Assembly: GCA_946481445.1 (NCBI GenBank)
Contig: CAMLOA010000051.1
Span: 1 to 8,959 of the forward strand
Direction of reading: 5' to 3'
Length of the DNA: 8,959 bases
Source: an uncultured Devosia sp.
GTDB lineage: Bacteria > Pseudomonadota > Alphaproteobacteria > Rhizobiales > Devosiaceae
Position 1 is the stretch's first letter, and each line of letters begins with the position of its first letter. This document shows positions 1-5,780 of this stretch, piece after piece. A program made the position numbers and the translations under genes. The notes under the pieces were generated by a model. It ran no database searches. It was not told where the DNA came from and saw only the letters and a list, made by a program, of their open reading frames with translations.

Positions 1-1
1 G

Positions 2-1573
2 AACTATCCCGACAATGTCGTAAAATTCTTCGTCAAGCAGGCGGCCAGGGGTGGCGTCGATATCTTCCGCGTGTTCGATTGCCTCAACTGGGTCGAGAAC
101 ATGCGCGTCTCGCTCGATGCGGTCATCGAAGAGGGCAAGGTGGCCGAGGGCGTCATCTGCTATACGGGGGACCTGTTCGACCCCAGCCGCGCCAAATACG
201 ACCTCAAATATTATGTGGGCCTGGCGCAGGAGCTGGAAAGGGCCGGCGCGCATGTGCTGGGCATCAAGGACATGGCCGGCCTGCTCAAGCCCGCTGCCGC
301 CCGCAAACTCGTGACCACGCTGCGCAACGAAGTGGGCCTACCCATTCACCTGCATACCCACGACACGTCGGGGGCGGCGGCTGCCACGGTGCTGGCGGCG
401 GTGGATGCCGGGGTCGATGCCGTGGATGCGGCCATGGACGCGCTCTCGGGCACGACCAGCCAGCCGACCCTGGGTTCGCTGGTGGCGGCCCTGGCCGGCG
501 GCGAGCGCGATCCGGGGCTCGATGCCCGGGCGATCCGCCAGCTCTCGTTCTACTGGGAAGCGGTGCGCACGCAGTACCGCGCCTTCGAAAGCGACCTCAA
601 GGGCGGCGCCTCGGAAGTCTACCTGCATGAAATGCCGGGCGGCCAGTTCACCAATCTCAAGGAACAGGCACGCTCGCTGGGCCTGGAGACCCGCTGGCAC
701 GAAGTGGCCCAGACCTATGCCGACGTCAACCAGATGTTCGGCGACATCGTCAAGGTGACGCCCTCCTCCAAGGTGGTGGGCGACATGGCCCTGGCCATGG
801 TGTCGGCCGGCCTGACGCGCGCCGATGTGGAAGACCCCAGCCGCGACATCGCCTTCCCCGATTCGGTGGTCGGCTTCTTTGCCGGCGATCTGGGCCAGCC
901 GCCGGGCGGCTTCCCCCGGGATCTGCAGAAGAAGGTGCTCAAGGGCCGCGCGCCCATGACCGAGCGGCCGGGCTCCTATCTCAAGGAGGTCGATCTCGAG
1001 GCCGAGCGCAAGAAGATCGCCGACGAAGTGGGGCATGCCGTCGATGACTACCGGCTGGCGTCCTACCTCATGTATCCCAAGGTCTATGCCGATTTCGAGA
1101 AGACCCAGGAGCGTTACGGCCCCACCGAAGTCCTGCCCACGCCGGTCTATTTCTACGGCCTCAACGAGGGCGACGAACTGCTGGTCGATATCGAGAAGGG
1201 CAAGACGCTCGTCATCACCTATCTCGGTCGGGCGCCGACCAACGAGAAGGGCGAAGTCCGCGTCTTCTTCGACCTCAATGGCCAGCCGCGCACCATCACC
1301 GTCCCCGACCGGCTGAAGGCCGGCGAGGTCAAGGTCCGGGCCAAGGCGGTGGCGGGCGATCCGAAACAGGTGGGCGCGCCGATGCCGGGCGTCATCTCCA
1401 CCCTGGCCGTCAAGCAGGGGCAGGCCGTGACGGCCGGTGACGTCCTGTGCTCGATCGAGGCGATGAAGATGGAGACCGCCATCCATGCCGAAGTCGATGG
1501 CACGGTGGCGGAACTCTTGATCAAGCCGGGCGACCAGATCGATGCCAAGGACCTGCTGGTCCGCCTGGAATAG
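2..1573 (+). CDS. pyc: Pyruvate carboxylase, C-terminal part (5' end outside window)
   Basis: Biotin-dependent cytoplasmic enzyme that makes oxaloacetate from pyruvate, bicarbonate and ATP (anaplerosis and gluconeogenesis). The frame is open from base 2, so the gene begins before the window; 523 residues are present, against roughly 1,150 in the usual single-chain enzyme. The biotin-carboxylase half is missing. Numbering from the first visible codon, the carboxyltransferase domain shows GIKDMAGLLKP with the lysine expected to be carbamylated at 89, the HLHTHD metal-binding histidines at 118 and 120, and VTPSSKVVGDMA with threonine 253, expected to be catalytic. The C-terminal biotinyl domain spans about 458-523, with SIEAMKMET and the biotin-accepting lysine at 489, 34 residues from the end, as is normal. 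Residue roles come from family knowledge; the motifs are read directly. The NYPDNVVKFF opening and the fused biotinyl domain argue against an oxaloacetate decarboxylase alpha subunit. It ends TAG and converges on the MATE gene. Confidence 0.97.
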   Translation, partial: NYPDNVVKFFVKQAARGGVDIFRVFDCLNWVENMRVSLDAVIEEGKVAEGVICYTGDLFDPSRAKYDLKYYVGLAQELERAGAHVLGIKDMAGLLKPAAARKLVTTLRNEVGLPIHLHTHDTSGAAAATVLAAVDAGVDAVDAAMDALSGTTSQPTLGSLVAALAGGERDPGLDARAIRQLSFYWEAVRTQYRAFESDLKGGASEVYLHEMPGGQFTNLKEQARSLGLETRWHEVAQTYADVNQMFGDIVKVTPSSKVVGDMALAMVSAGLTRADVEDPSRDIAFPDSVVGFFAGDLGQPPGGFPRDLQKKVLKGRAPMTERPGSYLKEVDLEAERKKIADEVGHAVDDYRLASYLMYPKVYADFEKTQERYGPTEVLPTPVYFYGLNEGDELLVDIEKGKTLVITYLGRAPTNEKGEVRVFFDLNGQPRTITVPDRLKAGEVKVRAKAVAGDPKQVGAPMPGVISTLAVKQGQAVTAGDVLCSIEAMKMETAIHAEVDGTVAELLIKPGDQIDAKDLLVRLE

Positions 1574-1581
1574 ACCGATGA

Positions 1582-1605
1582 CGCCCGGGTCCGAAAACCC
1601 GGGCG
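1582..1605. terminator. Hairpin between convergent pyc and MATE genes
   Basis: A perfect 9-base-pair stem (CGCCCGGGT with ACCCGGGCG) closes a 6-base loop, 8 bases after the pyc stop codon and 16 bases before the end of the MATE gene. The position in a 48-base gap between convergent stop codons suggests a bidirectional terminator. There is no real U-tract on either side, only CTTT on the plus side, so it may act weakly or with Rho. Confidence 0.45.
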
Positions 1606-1621
1606 CCGCCCTTTCGCGGGG

Positions 1622-2977
1622 TCAGACCAGCGCGACGATCTGCTTGCGCTTCCAGACCAGGTTGTACCAGCTGGCCTGGAGCACCAGCATCATGGTGAAG
1701 CTGGCCGCATAGGCGATCCAGATGCCGCTCAGTCCCAGGCTGGTCTGGCTGAGCAGGATGGCCCCCGGCAGCTCGATGCACAGGATGCAGCCCAGGGCGA
1801 TCAGCATGGGTGCGTAGACCATGCCGCTGGCGCGCATCATGCCCGAGAACACCACGCCCCATCCGAACATCAGGATGCTCCACAGCACGATGTGCAGCAG
1901 CGACTCGGTCAGTTCGATCACGACCGGGTCGGTGATGAACAGCCCGATCAGGTGCTGGCTGAACAGGTAGGCCAGCACGATCAGCGTGCCGGTGATGACC
2001 AGGTTCATCAGCAGGGCCGTGCGCGTGATCGCGCCGAGCTGGTCCAGGCGCCTGGCCCCGATGGCCTGGGCCCCGAAGATGGAGGTCGCGATCCCGATCG
2101 ACATGGCCGGGAACTGGACATAGTTGAGCACCTGGTTGAGCGCGCCGAAGGCGGCCGTGGCGTTGGAGCCAAAGCGATTGACCAGGCCGACGACGACAAT
2201 GCCGGCGACGGAGGACACCACCATCTGCAGGCCAGCCGGGATGCCCAGCTTCAGGATGAGGCCGAGCAGCCTGAAGTCGGGCCGCAGGGCGCGCAGCAGG
2301 GTGGCGTCCGGGGCCAGCGGCAGGTCGCGGGCGCGCAGATAGACGAAGAGGAAAGCCAGGACCACCACGAAGCCGGCGATGAAGGCCCAGGCGGCCGAAT
2401 TCACGCCCAGCTGCGGCAGGCCGGCCCATCCCTGGATCAGGGCAGGGGTCAGGATCGCGCCCACCAGCAGGGAGATGATGAGCGAGAACAGGGGCGTCAG
2501 CGTATCGCCCACGCCACGCAGGATGGAGGTGACCGTGAGGAAGACGAAGAAGCCGGGCATGCCCAGGAACATGATGCGGGCATAGTCCACGGCGAGGTGG
2601 CGCACATCCTCGGGGGCCCCCAGCAGGCCCATTATGCTGTCCACCCACAGGCCGCCGACCAGCGCCACGGCGAGGCCGAGGGCCAGCGCGGCGGTCAGCG
2701 TGGTGCCGGCAATCTGCTTGACCCGCTCGATGTTGCGCGCGCCCCAGGCCTGGCCGATCAGGATGGTCGAGCCGGCCGACAGCCCGATGATGAAACTGAT
2801 GAGGAAGAACAGGATCGGGAAGAAGATGGCGACCGCCGCCAGCGCCTCGACGCCGATCATCTGCCCGATATAGATCGAGTTGATGGTCCCCGACAGCGCC
2901 TGCAGGATGTTGGACGCCATCAGGGGGACGAGAAAGAATGCGAACCGCCGCCAGAGCGGGGTGGATGAGGGGTTCAT
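1622..2977 (-). CDS. MATE family efflux transporter
   Basis: Inner-membrane multidrug or metabolite exporter of the MATE (NorM/DinF-like) family, which is driven by a proton or sodium gradient. The 451-residue length fits the usual 440-480 with twelve membrane helices; hydrophobic segments run through the whole protein. The two pseudo-symmetric halves are visible: GQAWGARN at 75-82 in the first matches GAQAIGARR at 302-310 in the second. RGVGDTLTP at 154-162 follows helix 4, also typical. A hydrophilic joint at about 215-238 (RARDLPLAPDATLLRALRPD) separates the halves. The chosen ATG has GGAG (2988-2991) about 10 bases upstream, and the residues after it match a normal short MATE N-terminus; an upstream in-frame extension is not needed. 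It is a single-gene unit, convergent with pyc, with no adjacent regulator. Substrate and coupling ion cannot be told from the sequence. Confidence 0.93.
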   Translation of the reverse strand: MNPSSTPLWRRFAFFLVPLMASNILQALSGTINSIYIGQMIGVEALAAVAIFFPILFFLISFIIGLSAGSTILIGQAWGARNIERVKQIAGTTLTAALALGLAVALVGGLWVDSIMGLLGAPEDVRHLAVDYARIMFLGMPGFFVFLTVTSILRGVGDTLTPLFSLIISLLVGAILTPALIQGWAGLPQLGVNSAAWAFIAGFVVVLAFLFVYLRARDLPLAPDATLLRALRPDFRLLGLILKLGIPAGLQMVVSSVAGIVVVGLVNRFGSNATAAFGALNQVLNYVQFPAMSIGIATSIFGAQAIGARRLDQLGAITRTALLMNLVITGTLIVLAYLFSQHLIGLFITDPVVIELTESLLHIVLWSILMFGWGVVFSGMMRASGMVYAPMLIALGCILCIELPGAILLSQTSLGLSGIWIAYAASFTMMLVLQASWYNLVWKRKQIVALV

Positions 2978-3024
2978 GAAGAGAACACTCCGAAAGACCT
3001 CCAGACAAGCGTGTCACGTCATGG

Positions 3025-3071
3025 CCCCGGTCGGAAACGGTGGCTGAGCAATGTTCAGGCCGTTTTCGGGG
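3025..3071 (-). other. Imperfect hairpin in the presumed leader of the MATE gene
   Basis: CCCCG (3025-3029) pairs with CGGGG (3067-3071), and AAACGG (3035-3040) with CCGTTT (3060-3065), with a 4-base bulge between. A smaller CTGA/TCAG pairing (3044-3047 with 3055-3058) lies in the loop. It sits 48-94 bases upstream of the MATE start codon. If the promoter lies further upstream it would be part of the leader RNA. Its role is unknown. The rest of the gap from 2978 to 3241 shows nothing else clear apart from the weak tRNA promoter. Confidence 0.25.
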
Positions 3072-3202
3072 ACCTGTTCACACCCCGATCATGGGGGTGC
3101 CGGCTGGACGGGCGCGGAGGCTTGGAAATGACACCGCGGCGTGTGTACGCCTCGGGCCCGGTTGCGTCAACGCCGCCCGGCGCCGCCAGTGCGGGTAGTG
3201 GC

Positions 3203-3231
3203 TTGTCGGCTCGTCCGTTCTTGGGTAGAGA
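3203..3231 (+). promoter_or_regulatory. Possible sigma-70-type promoter of tRNA-Leu
   Basis: TTGTCG (3203-3208) and TAGAGA (3226-3231) are separated by exactly 17 bases. Transcription would start around 3238, a few bases before the mature tRNA 5' end. The -35 matches consensus at four of six positions and the -10 at three, so this is a weak call supported mainly by position. Confidence 0.25.
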
Positions 3232-3241
3232 CCTTGGCCGT

Positions 3242-3325
3242 GCCCCTCTGGCGGAATGGTAGACGCAGAGGACTCAAAATCCTCCGCCGCGAGGCGTGCC
3301 GGTTCGAGTCCGGCGGGGGGCACCA
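3242..3325 (+). tRNA. tRNA-Leu (anticodon CAA)
   Basis: A complete class II tRNA, reading UUG codons. The acceptor stem GCCCCTC (3242-3248) pairs with GGGGGGC (3315-3321) with one T-G wobble, followed by discriminator A and an encoded CCA (3323-3325). The D stem is GCG/CGC (3251-3253, 3264-3266). The anticodon stem GAGGA/TCCTC (3268-3272, 3280-3284) closes the loop CTCAAAA, with CAA at 3275-3277. The long variable arm is CGCC-GCGA-GGCG (3285-3296). The T stem GCCGG/CCGGC encloses TTCGAGT (3298-3314). Long variable arm, discriminator A and anticodon all agree on leucine. No integrated element or duplicated tRNA 3' end follows it in this window. Confidence 0.97.
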
Positions 3326-3437
3326 GTTCTCAGGACATCCTCCGCGTCTTGCGCCCTTGCCATCGGGATGCCCCGGCAACGGCCCGCGCCCTGCGCGGAT
3401 CAGGCATGCCGATCCGGCTGTGCATTAACCCTGTTCG

Positions 3438-3452
3438 TTACCGGCCTCTTAA
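3438..3452 (+). promoter_or_regulatory. Near-consensus CtrA-type site upstream of the outer-membrane protein gene
   Basis: TTAC-N7-TTAA lies 55 bases upstream of the start codon, in an AT-rich patch of a GC-rich region. The consensus for the alphaproteobacterial cell-cycle regulator CtrA is TTAA-N7-TTAA, so seven of eight fixed bases match. A further TTAA occurs at 3425-3428, but not in phase. Outer-membrane protein genes can be CtrA targets in this class; binding here is only inferred, and a chance match is possible. No convincing -35/-10 pair was found for the gene. Confidence 0.2.
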
Positions 3453-3507
3453 TTTTTGCCGTCGCATTTTGCCGGAAACACTCATTCCTGCTCGCGAGGT
3501 CATTTCC

Positions 3508-4188
3508 ATGAAGCGCCTTGGCATTGCCCTTTTCACCTTTGCAATCCTGCTGCCCGGCGCCGCGCAGGCGGCCGATCTGGGCTGGAACAACGGGACCAGT
3601 CCGGTCTATTCGCCCACGCCGGCCGCCGGCTGGGGCGGCTTCTATGCCGGTGTCAATGGCGGCTATGGCTGGGGCACGCTGACGCGCGATCCCGCCGGAG
3701 CCGGCGCGGCCAGCACGCAGGCCACGGGCGGCTGGCAGGTGGGCGGGCAGGCGGGTTACACGCTCGATCTGGGCGGCTTCGTCATCGGCGCCGAAGCCGA
3801 CCTGCAATGGTCGACCATCGGCTATGCCGAGGACATTGCCGGCATTGGCAGCTTCAAGGCCGGCGTGGATGTGTTCGGCACGCTGCGCGGACGCGCCGGC
3901 TTCGGCATTGGCGCGGTGCTCCCCTATGTCACGGGCGGCGTTGCCGCCGGGCGGGGCACGGCCAGCGTGACCGATGCCGGCAATGTGGTGACCAGCCAGA
4001 CCGCCACCCATACCGGCTGGACCGTGGGCGGCGGCCTCGAGGCGAAGGCCACCGACAATATCACCTTCAAGGCCGAGTATCTCTATGTCGATCTGGGCAC
4101 CCAGACCTATAACGGCCTGCCGACGGGCAATATGGACGTGACGCAGCGCTTCAGCGTCGTCCGCGCCGGGCTCAACTACAAGTTCTAG
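3508..4188 (+). CDS. Outer-membrane beta-barrel protein, Omp25/Omp31-like
   Basis: A 226-residue exported protein of the small beta-barrel porin-like family (OMP_b-brl type) common in Hyphomicrobiales. The signal peptide MKRLGIALFTFAILLPGAAQA has a basic start, a hydrophobic core and an AQA cleavage site after residue 21. A short low-complexity linker (about 23-40) is followed by GWGGFYAGVNGGYGWG at 41-56, the usual first strand of the family. Alternating polar and hydrophobic strands continue, with GTLRGRAGFGIG (about 124-135), LPYVTGGVAAGR (138-149) and FKAEYLYVDLG (187-197). It ends RAGLNYKF, with the terminal phenylalanine typical of barrels handled by the BAM complex. The start was chosen because it opens the signal peptide and has GAGGT (3496-3500) 7 bases upstream; the frame is open further upstream, but that would run through the tRNA. 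Such proteins are structural or affect surface properties; specific pore activity cannot be inferred. Confidence 0.93.
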   Translation: MKRLGIALFTFAILLPGAAQAADLGWNNGTSPVYSPTPAAGWGGFYAGVNGGYGWGTLTRDPAGAGAASTQATGGWQVGGQAGYTLDLGGFVIGAEADLQWSTIGYAEDIAGIGSFKAGVDVFGTLRGRAGFGIGAVLPYVTGGVAAGRGTASVTDAGNVVTSQTATHTGWTVGGGLEAKATDNITFKAEYLYVDLGTQTYNGLPTGNMDVTQRFSVVRAGLNYKF

Positions 4189-4197
4189 TCCGATGGC

Positions 4198-4233
4198 GCC
4201 GGGCCCTGGGGCGGCCATGCCGCCGGGCCCGGC
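4198..4233. terminator. Strong GC-rich hairpin between convergent genes
   Basis: GCCGGGCCC (4198-4206) pairs with GGGCCCGGC (4225-4233), and inside it GGCGGC (4210-4215) pairs with GCCGCC (4219-4224) around a CAT loop. This gives 15 base pairs with one 3-base bulge. It lies 9 bases after the outer-membrane protein stop and 7 bases before the end of the serine hydrolase gene, so it probably serves both. A U-tract is absent. Confidence 0.55.
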
Positions 4234-4240
4234 TGTCGGG

Positions 4241-5452
4241 TCATGGCTGCGAGACGGTTTCGGCAACTGCCTTGAAGAAGGCGAAGTTGTCGATGCCCCA
4301 GCCCAGCGGGCTGGCCGGCGAGGCCAGCTTCACGATCACCGTCCTGGTATCGGGATTGACGTAGATGTGCTGGTTGAACAGGCCATAGGCCGTATAGGCA
4401 TTGGTGCCGGCCACCGTCCACCATTGGTAGCCATAGCCGAGGTTTTCCACGGGGTCGGCTAGCCCGGTCGCTTCGGTCGGAGCGGTGGATAGCTTCACCC
4501 ATTCGGCCGGGATGACCTGGTTGCCGTTGGCCATGCCGCCGTCCAGCATCATCATGCCGATCCGGCCGTAATCCCGGAGCGTGGCGTTGAAGCCGGCGCC
4601 ATAGAATTCGCGACCCACCGAATCGGGACCATCCATGAGGTAGAATCCGTCGGCTTCCATACCCGCCGGCTGCCAGACTTTCTGGCTCATATAGTCGGCG
4701 CCCTTCATGCCGATGGCGGCCTCGAGGACACAGCCCAGCACCGAGGTATCCAGCGTCGAATAGTTGAAGACGCTGCCCGGTTCGGCGGCCCTGACCGCAC
4801 GATCCTTGGCATAGTCGCACCAGCGATAGTTGTAGGCGACCAGGGCATTGTCATGGACTTCGGTGAGCTGGGTGTCGCTGCCGAATTCATAGACCTCGAG
4901 CCACTCGATGCCGGAGCGCATTTCGAGCAGGTCCTTGAGCGTGACCTCGGCATAGGCAGTGCCCGCCCAATCGGGCAGGTAGTCGACCACCCTGGCATCG
5001 ACCCCCGATATCTTGCCCTCGCCGATGGCGATGCCGATCATGTTGGCAAGGAACGACTTGGCCATGGAGAACGAGATGAAGCGGGTCTCTTCGGAGCTGC
5101 CATTGCGATAGGTCTCATGGACAATCGCGCCATCCTGGATGACCAGGAGTGCGTTGGTGGAGGTCGCCTCCAGGAAGCCCGCGAGCGAAACCGTTTCCTC
5201 GCCGAAGGTGAAGCTGTCGCCGATATCGGCCGGCCTGGCCGGAATGTCCCATACCGAGCCCCCTGCAGCGACGGTGCGCGTGGCGAACATGCTGTCGATG
5301 TGCTGGAACGTCAGGTAGTTCAGCCCGGGCGACATGAATTCGGCGCGGGCATTGATCATGGTCGGGGTGAGCCAGCGGGCGTCGTCCGCCAGGACACTCC
5401 CCCCGGCGGCAAGCGTAGTGGCCAGCAGGGCCGTGGCAAATGCCTTGAGCAT
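4241..5452 (-). CDS. Exported serine hydrolase, beta-lactamase/transpeptidase fold
   Basis: A 403-residue protein of the class C beta-lactamase-like serine hydrolase family (Pfam Beta-lactamase, PF00144), which includes esterases, D-amino acid peptidases and 6-aminohexanoate-dimer hydrolases. The signal peptide spans 1-22 (cleavage SVLA/DD), placing the protein in the periplasm or outside the cell. The catalytic S-M-A-K is at 129-132 within FISFSMAKSF. The second motif region is FNYSTLDTSVLG, with tyrosine 231; the usual Tyr-x-Asn is Tyr-Ser-Thr here. Further family features are LKDLLEMRSGIEW (172-184), LGYGYQWW (338-345) and NQHIYVNP (360-367), resembling NylB-type hydrolases more than true beta-lactamases. 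Two cysteines (212 and 241) might form a disulfide. The start is fixed by the signal peptide and by GGAG, 9 bases upstream in a purine-rich stretch (about 5462-5471). Substrate is unknown; antibiotic resistance should not be assumed. Confidence 0.9.
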   Translation of the reverse strand: MLKAFATALLATTLAAGGSVLADDARWLTPTMINARAEFMSPGLNYLTFQHIDSMFATRTVAAGGSVWDIPARPADIGDSFTFGEETVSLAGFLEATSTNALLVIQDGAIVHETYRNGSSEETRFISFSMAKSFLANMIGIAIGEGKISGVDARVVDYLPDWAGTAYAEVTLKDLLEMRSGIEWLEVYEFGSDTQLTEVHDNALVAYNYRWCDYAKDRAVRAAEPGSVFNYSTLDTSVLGCVLEAAIGMKGADYMSQKVWQPAGMEADGFYLMDGPDSVGREFYGAGFNATLRDYGRIGMMMLDGGMANGNQVIPAEWVKLSTAPTEATGLADPVENLGYGYQWWTVAGTNAYTAYGLFNQHIYVNPDTRTVIVKLASPASPLGWGIDNFAFFKAVAETVSQP

Positions 5453-5530
5453 CTGTCTTTTCTCCTCTCCTTGGCCCCAGGAGCCCGGTCGCGACGCGCC
5501 ATGCATCGGCACCGTCCTGTGGCCTTTTCC

Positions 5531-5573
5531 GATCTGCCGCCGGTTCCTGTGCGGAACTTCTTTGCGGCAGGTC
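5531..5573. repeat. Two-part hairpin in the serine hydrolase leader
   Basis: GATCTGCCGC (5531-5540) is complementary to GCGGCAGGTC (5564-5573) with a single T-G pair. Inside it, GTTCC (5543-5547) pairs with GGAAC (5553-5557) around a 5-base loop. If the hydrolase is transcribed from near the palindrome at 5593-5615, this would fold at the 5' end of its leader RNA, with one A-C mismatch on that strand. Its function is unknown. Confidence 0.35.
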
Positions 5574-5584
5574 GCATGGGACCT

Positions 5585-5613
5585 ATAGCACATTTTGTTA
5601 TGCTGCATAACAA
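5585..5613 (-). promoter_or_regulatory. Possible promoter of the serine hydrolase, overlapping the palindrome
   Basis: On the minus strand, TTGTTA (5613-5608) is followed after 17 bases by TGCTAT (5590-5585); an alternative -10, TATAGG (5587-5582), is spaced at 20. The -35 lies inside the 23-base palindrome. A protein bound there would block RNA polymerase, so repression is the simplest reading. The leader would be about 125 bases. The match to consensus is modest. Confidence 0.3.
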
Positions 5614-5615
5614 AA
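5593..5615. promoter_or_regulatory. Perfect 23-base palindrome, candidate transcription factor operator
   Basis: The arms TTTTGTTATGC (5593-5603) and GCATAACAAAA (5605-5615) are exact reverse complements around one central T. It is very AT-rich in GC-rich surroundings. It lies 140 bases upstream of the serine hydrolase start codon and 165 bases upstream of the divergent DUF72 start codon, so it could control either or both genes. Size and symmetry fit a dimeric helix-turn-helix repressor or activator, but no regulator gene is adjacent, so the cognate protein would be encoded elsewhere. As RNA it would form an 11-base-pair hairpin with a single-base loop, which is sterically poor, favouring a DNA site. 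Confidence 0.6.
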
Positions 5616-5780
5616 CTAAGGTCGAAGTTCCGCGACGGCCACATCATTGACCCCCTTCCGGCCAACCCCTTGCCTTGGCTGGTGGGTTTGGACAGAGTGC
5701 CGCTCGAGAGCACTTAGGGCGGCCCGGGCGGCTGCAACCCGCGCAGGCGGGCGCCCGGTGCATCGGCAGGGAGGTGCGAC

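Larger units (their letters stand above)
5551..5633. repeat. Perfect 10-base inverted repeat flanking the AT-rich palindrome
   Basis: GCGGAACTTC (5551-5560) has an exact reverse complement, GAAGTTCCGC, at 5624-5633, 63 bases away. A shorter pair, GACCT (5580-5584) and AGGTC (5619-5623), lies within it, and the 23-base palindrome lies inside both. The three levels are not concentric. The left outer arm overlaps the GGAAC used in the local hairpin at 5543-5557, so the two pairings exclude each other in single-stranded nucleic acid. Confidence 0.4.

Noticed and set aside
338..1486. Long open frame (382 codons) on the minus strand opposite pyruvate carboxylase
   Set aside because: It is antisense to a certain gene. 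The frame is open because of GC-rich third positions, and its product is His/Gly/Arg/Leu-rich without a recognisable domain.
1892..2968. Long open frame (358 codons) on the plus strand opposite the MATE gene
   Set aside because: The product is Gln/Asp/Gly/Arg-rich with no hydrophobic core or motif, a shadow of the membrane-protein codons on the other strand.
3078..3323. Minus-strand reading frame with PPAGLEPARLAAEDFESSAS across the tRNA
   Set aside because: This peptide is the well-known spurious translation of the complement of a tRNA gene, often misannotated as a hypothetical protein.
3242..3420. tRNA-Leu as an integration site for a mobile element
   Set aside because: No integrase, no repeated tRNA 3' end and no shift in base composition follow it; the next gene is an ordinary outer-membrane protein gene.
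3256..3507. Upstream extension of the outer-membrane protein frame starting inside the tRNA
   Set aside because: The real start at 3508 opens a perfect signal peptide with a Shine-Dalgarno sequence. The extension would overlap the tRNA and bury the signal.
5453..5713. N-terminal extension of the serine hydrolase frame to 490 residues
   Set aside because: It would bury the signal peptide inside the protein and run through the palindrome. The ATG at 5452 has a good ribosome site.
5696..5714. AGTGC/GCACT inverted repeat with a central CTCGAG
   Set aside because: The arms are only 5 bases and their centre does not coincide with that of CTCGAG, so the symmetry is weak.
5502..5768. Direct repeat TGCATCGGCA at 5502-5511 and 5759-5768
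   Set aside because: Only two 10-base copies near opposite ends of the gap, with unrelated flanks; a chance match is likely and no function is suggested.
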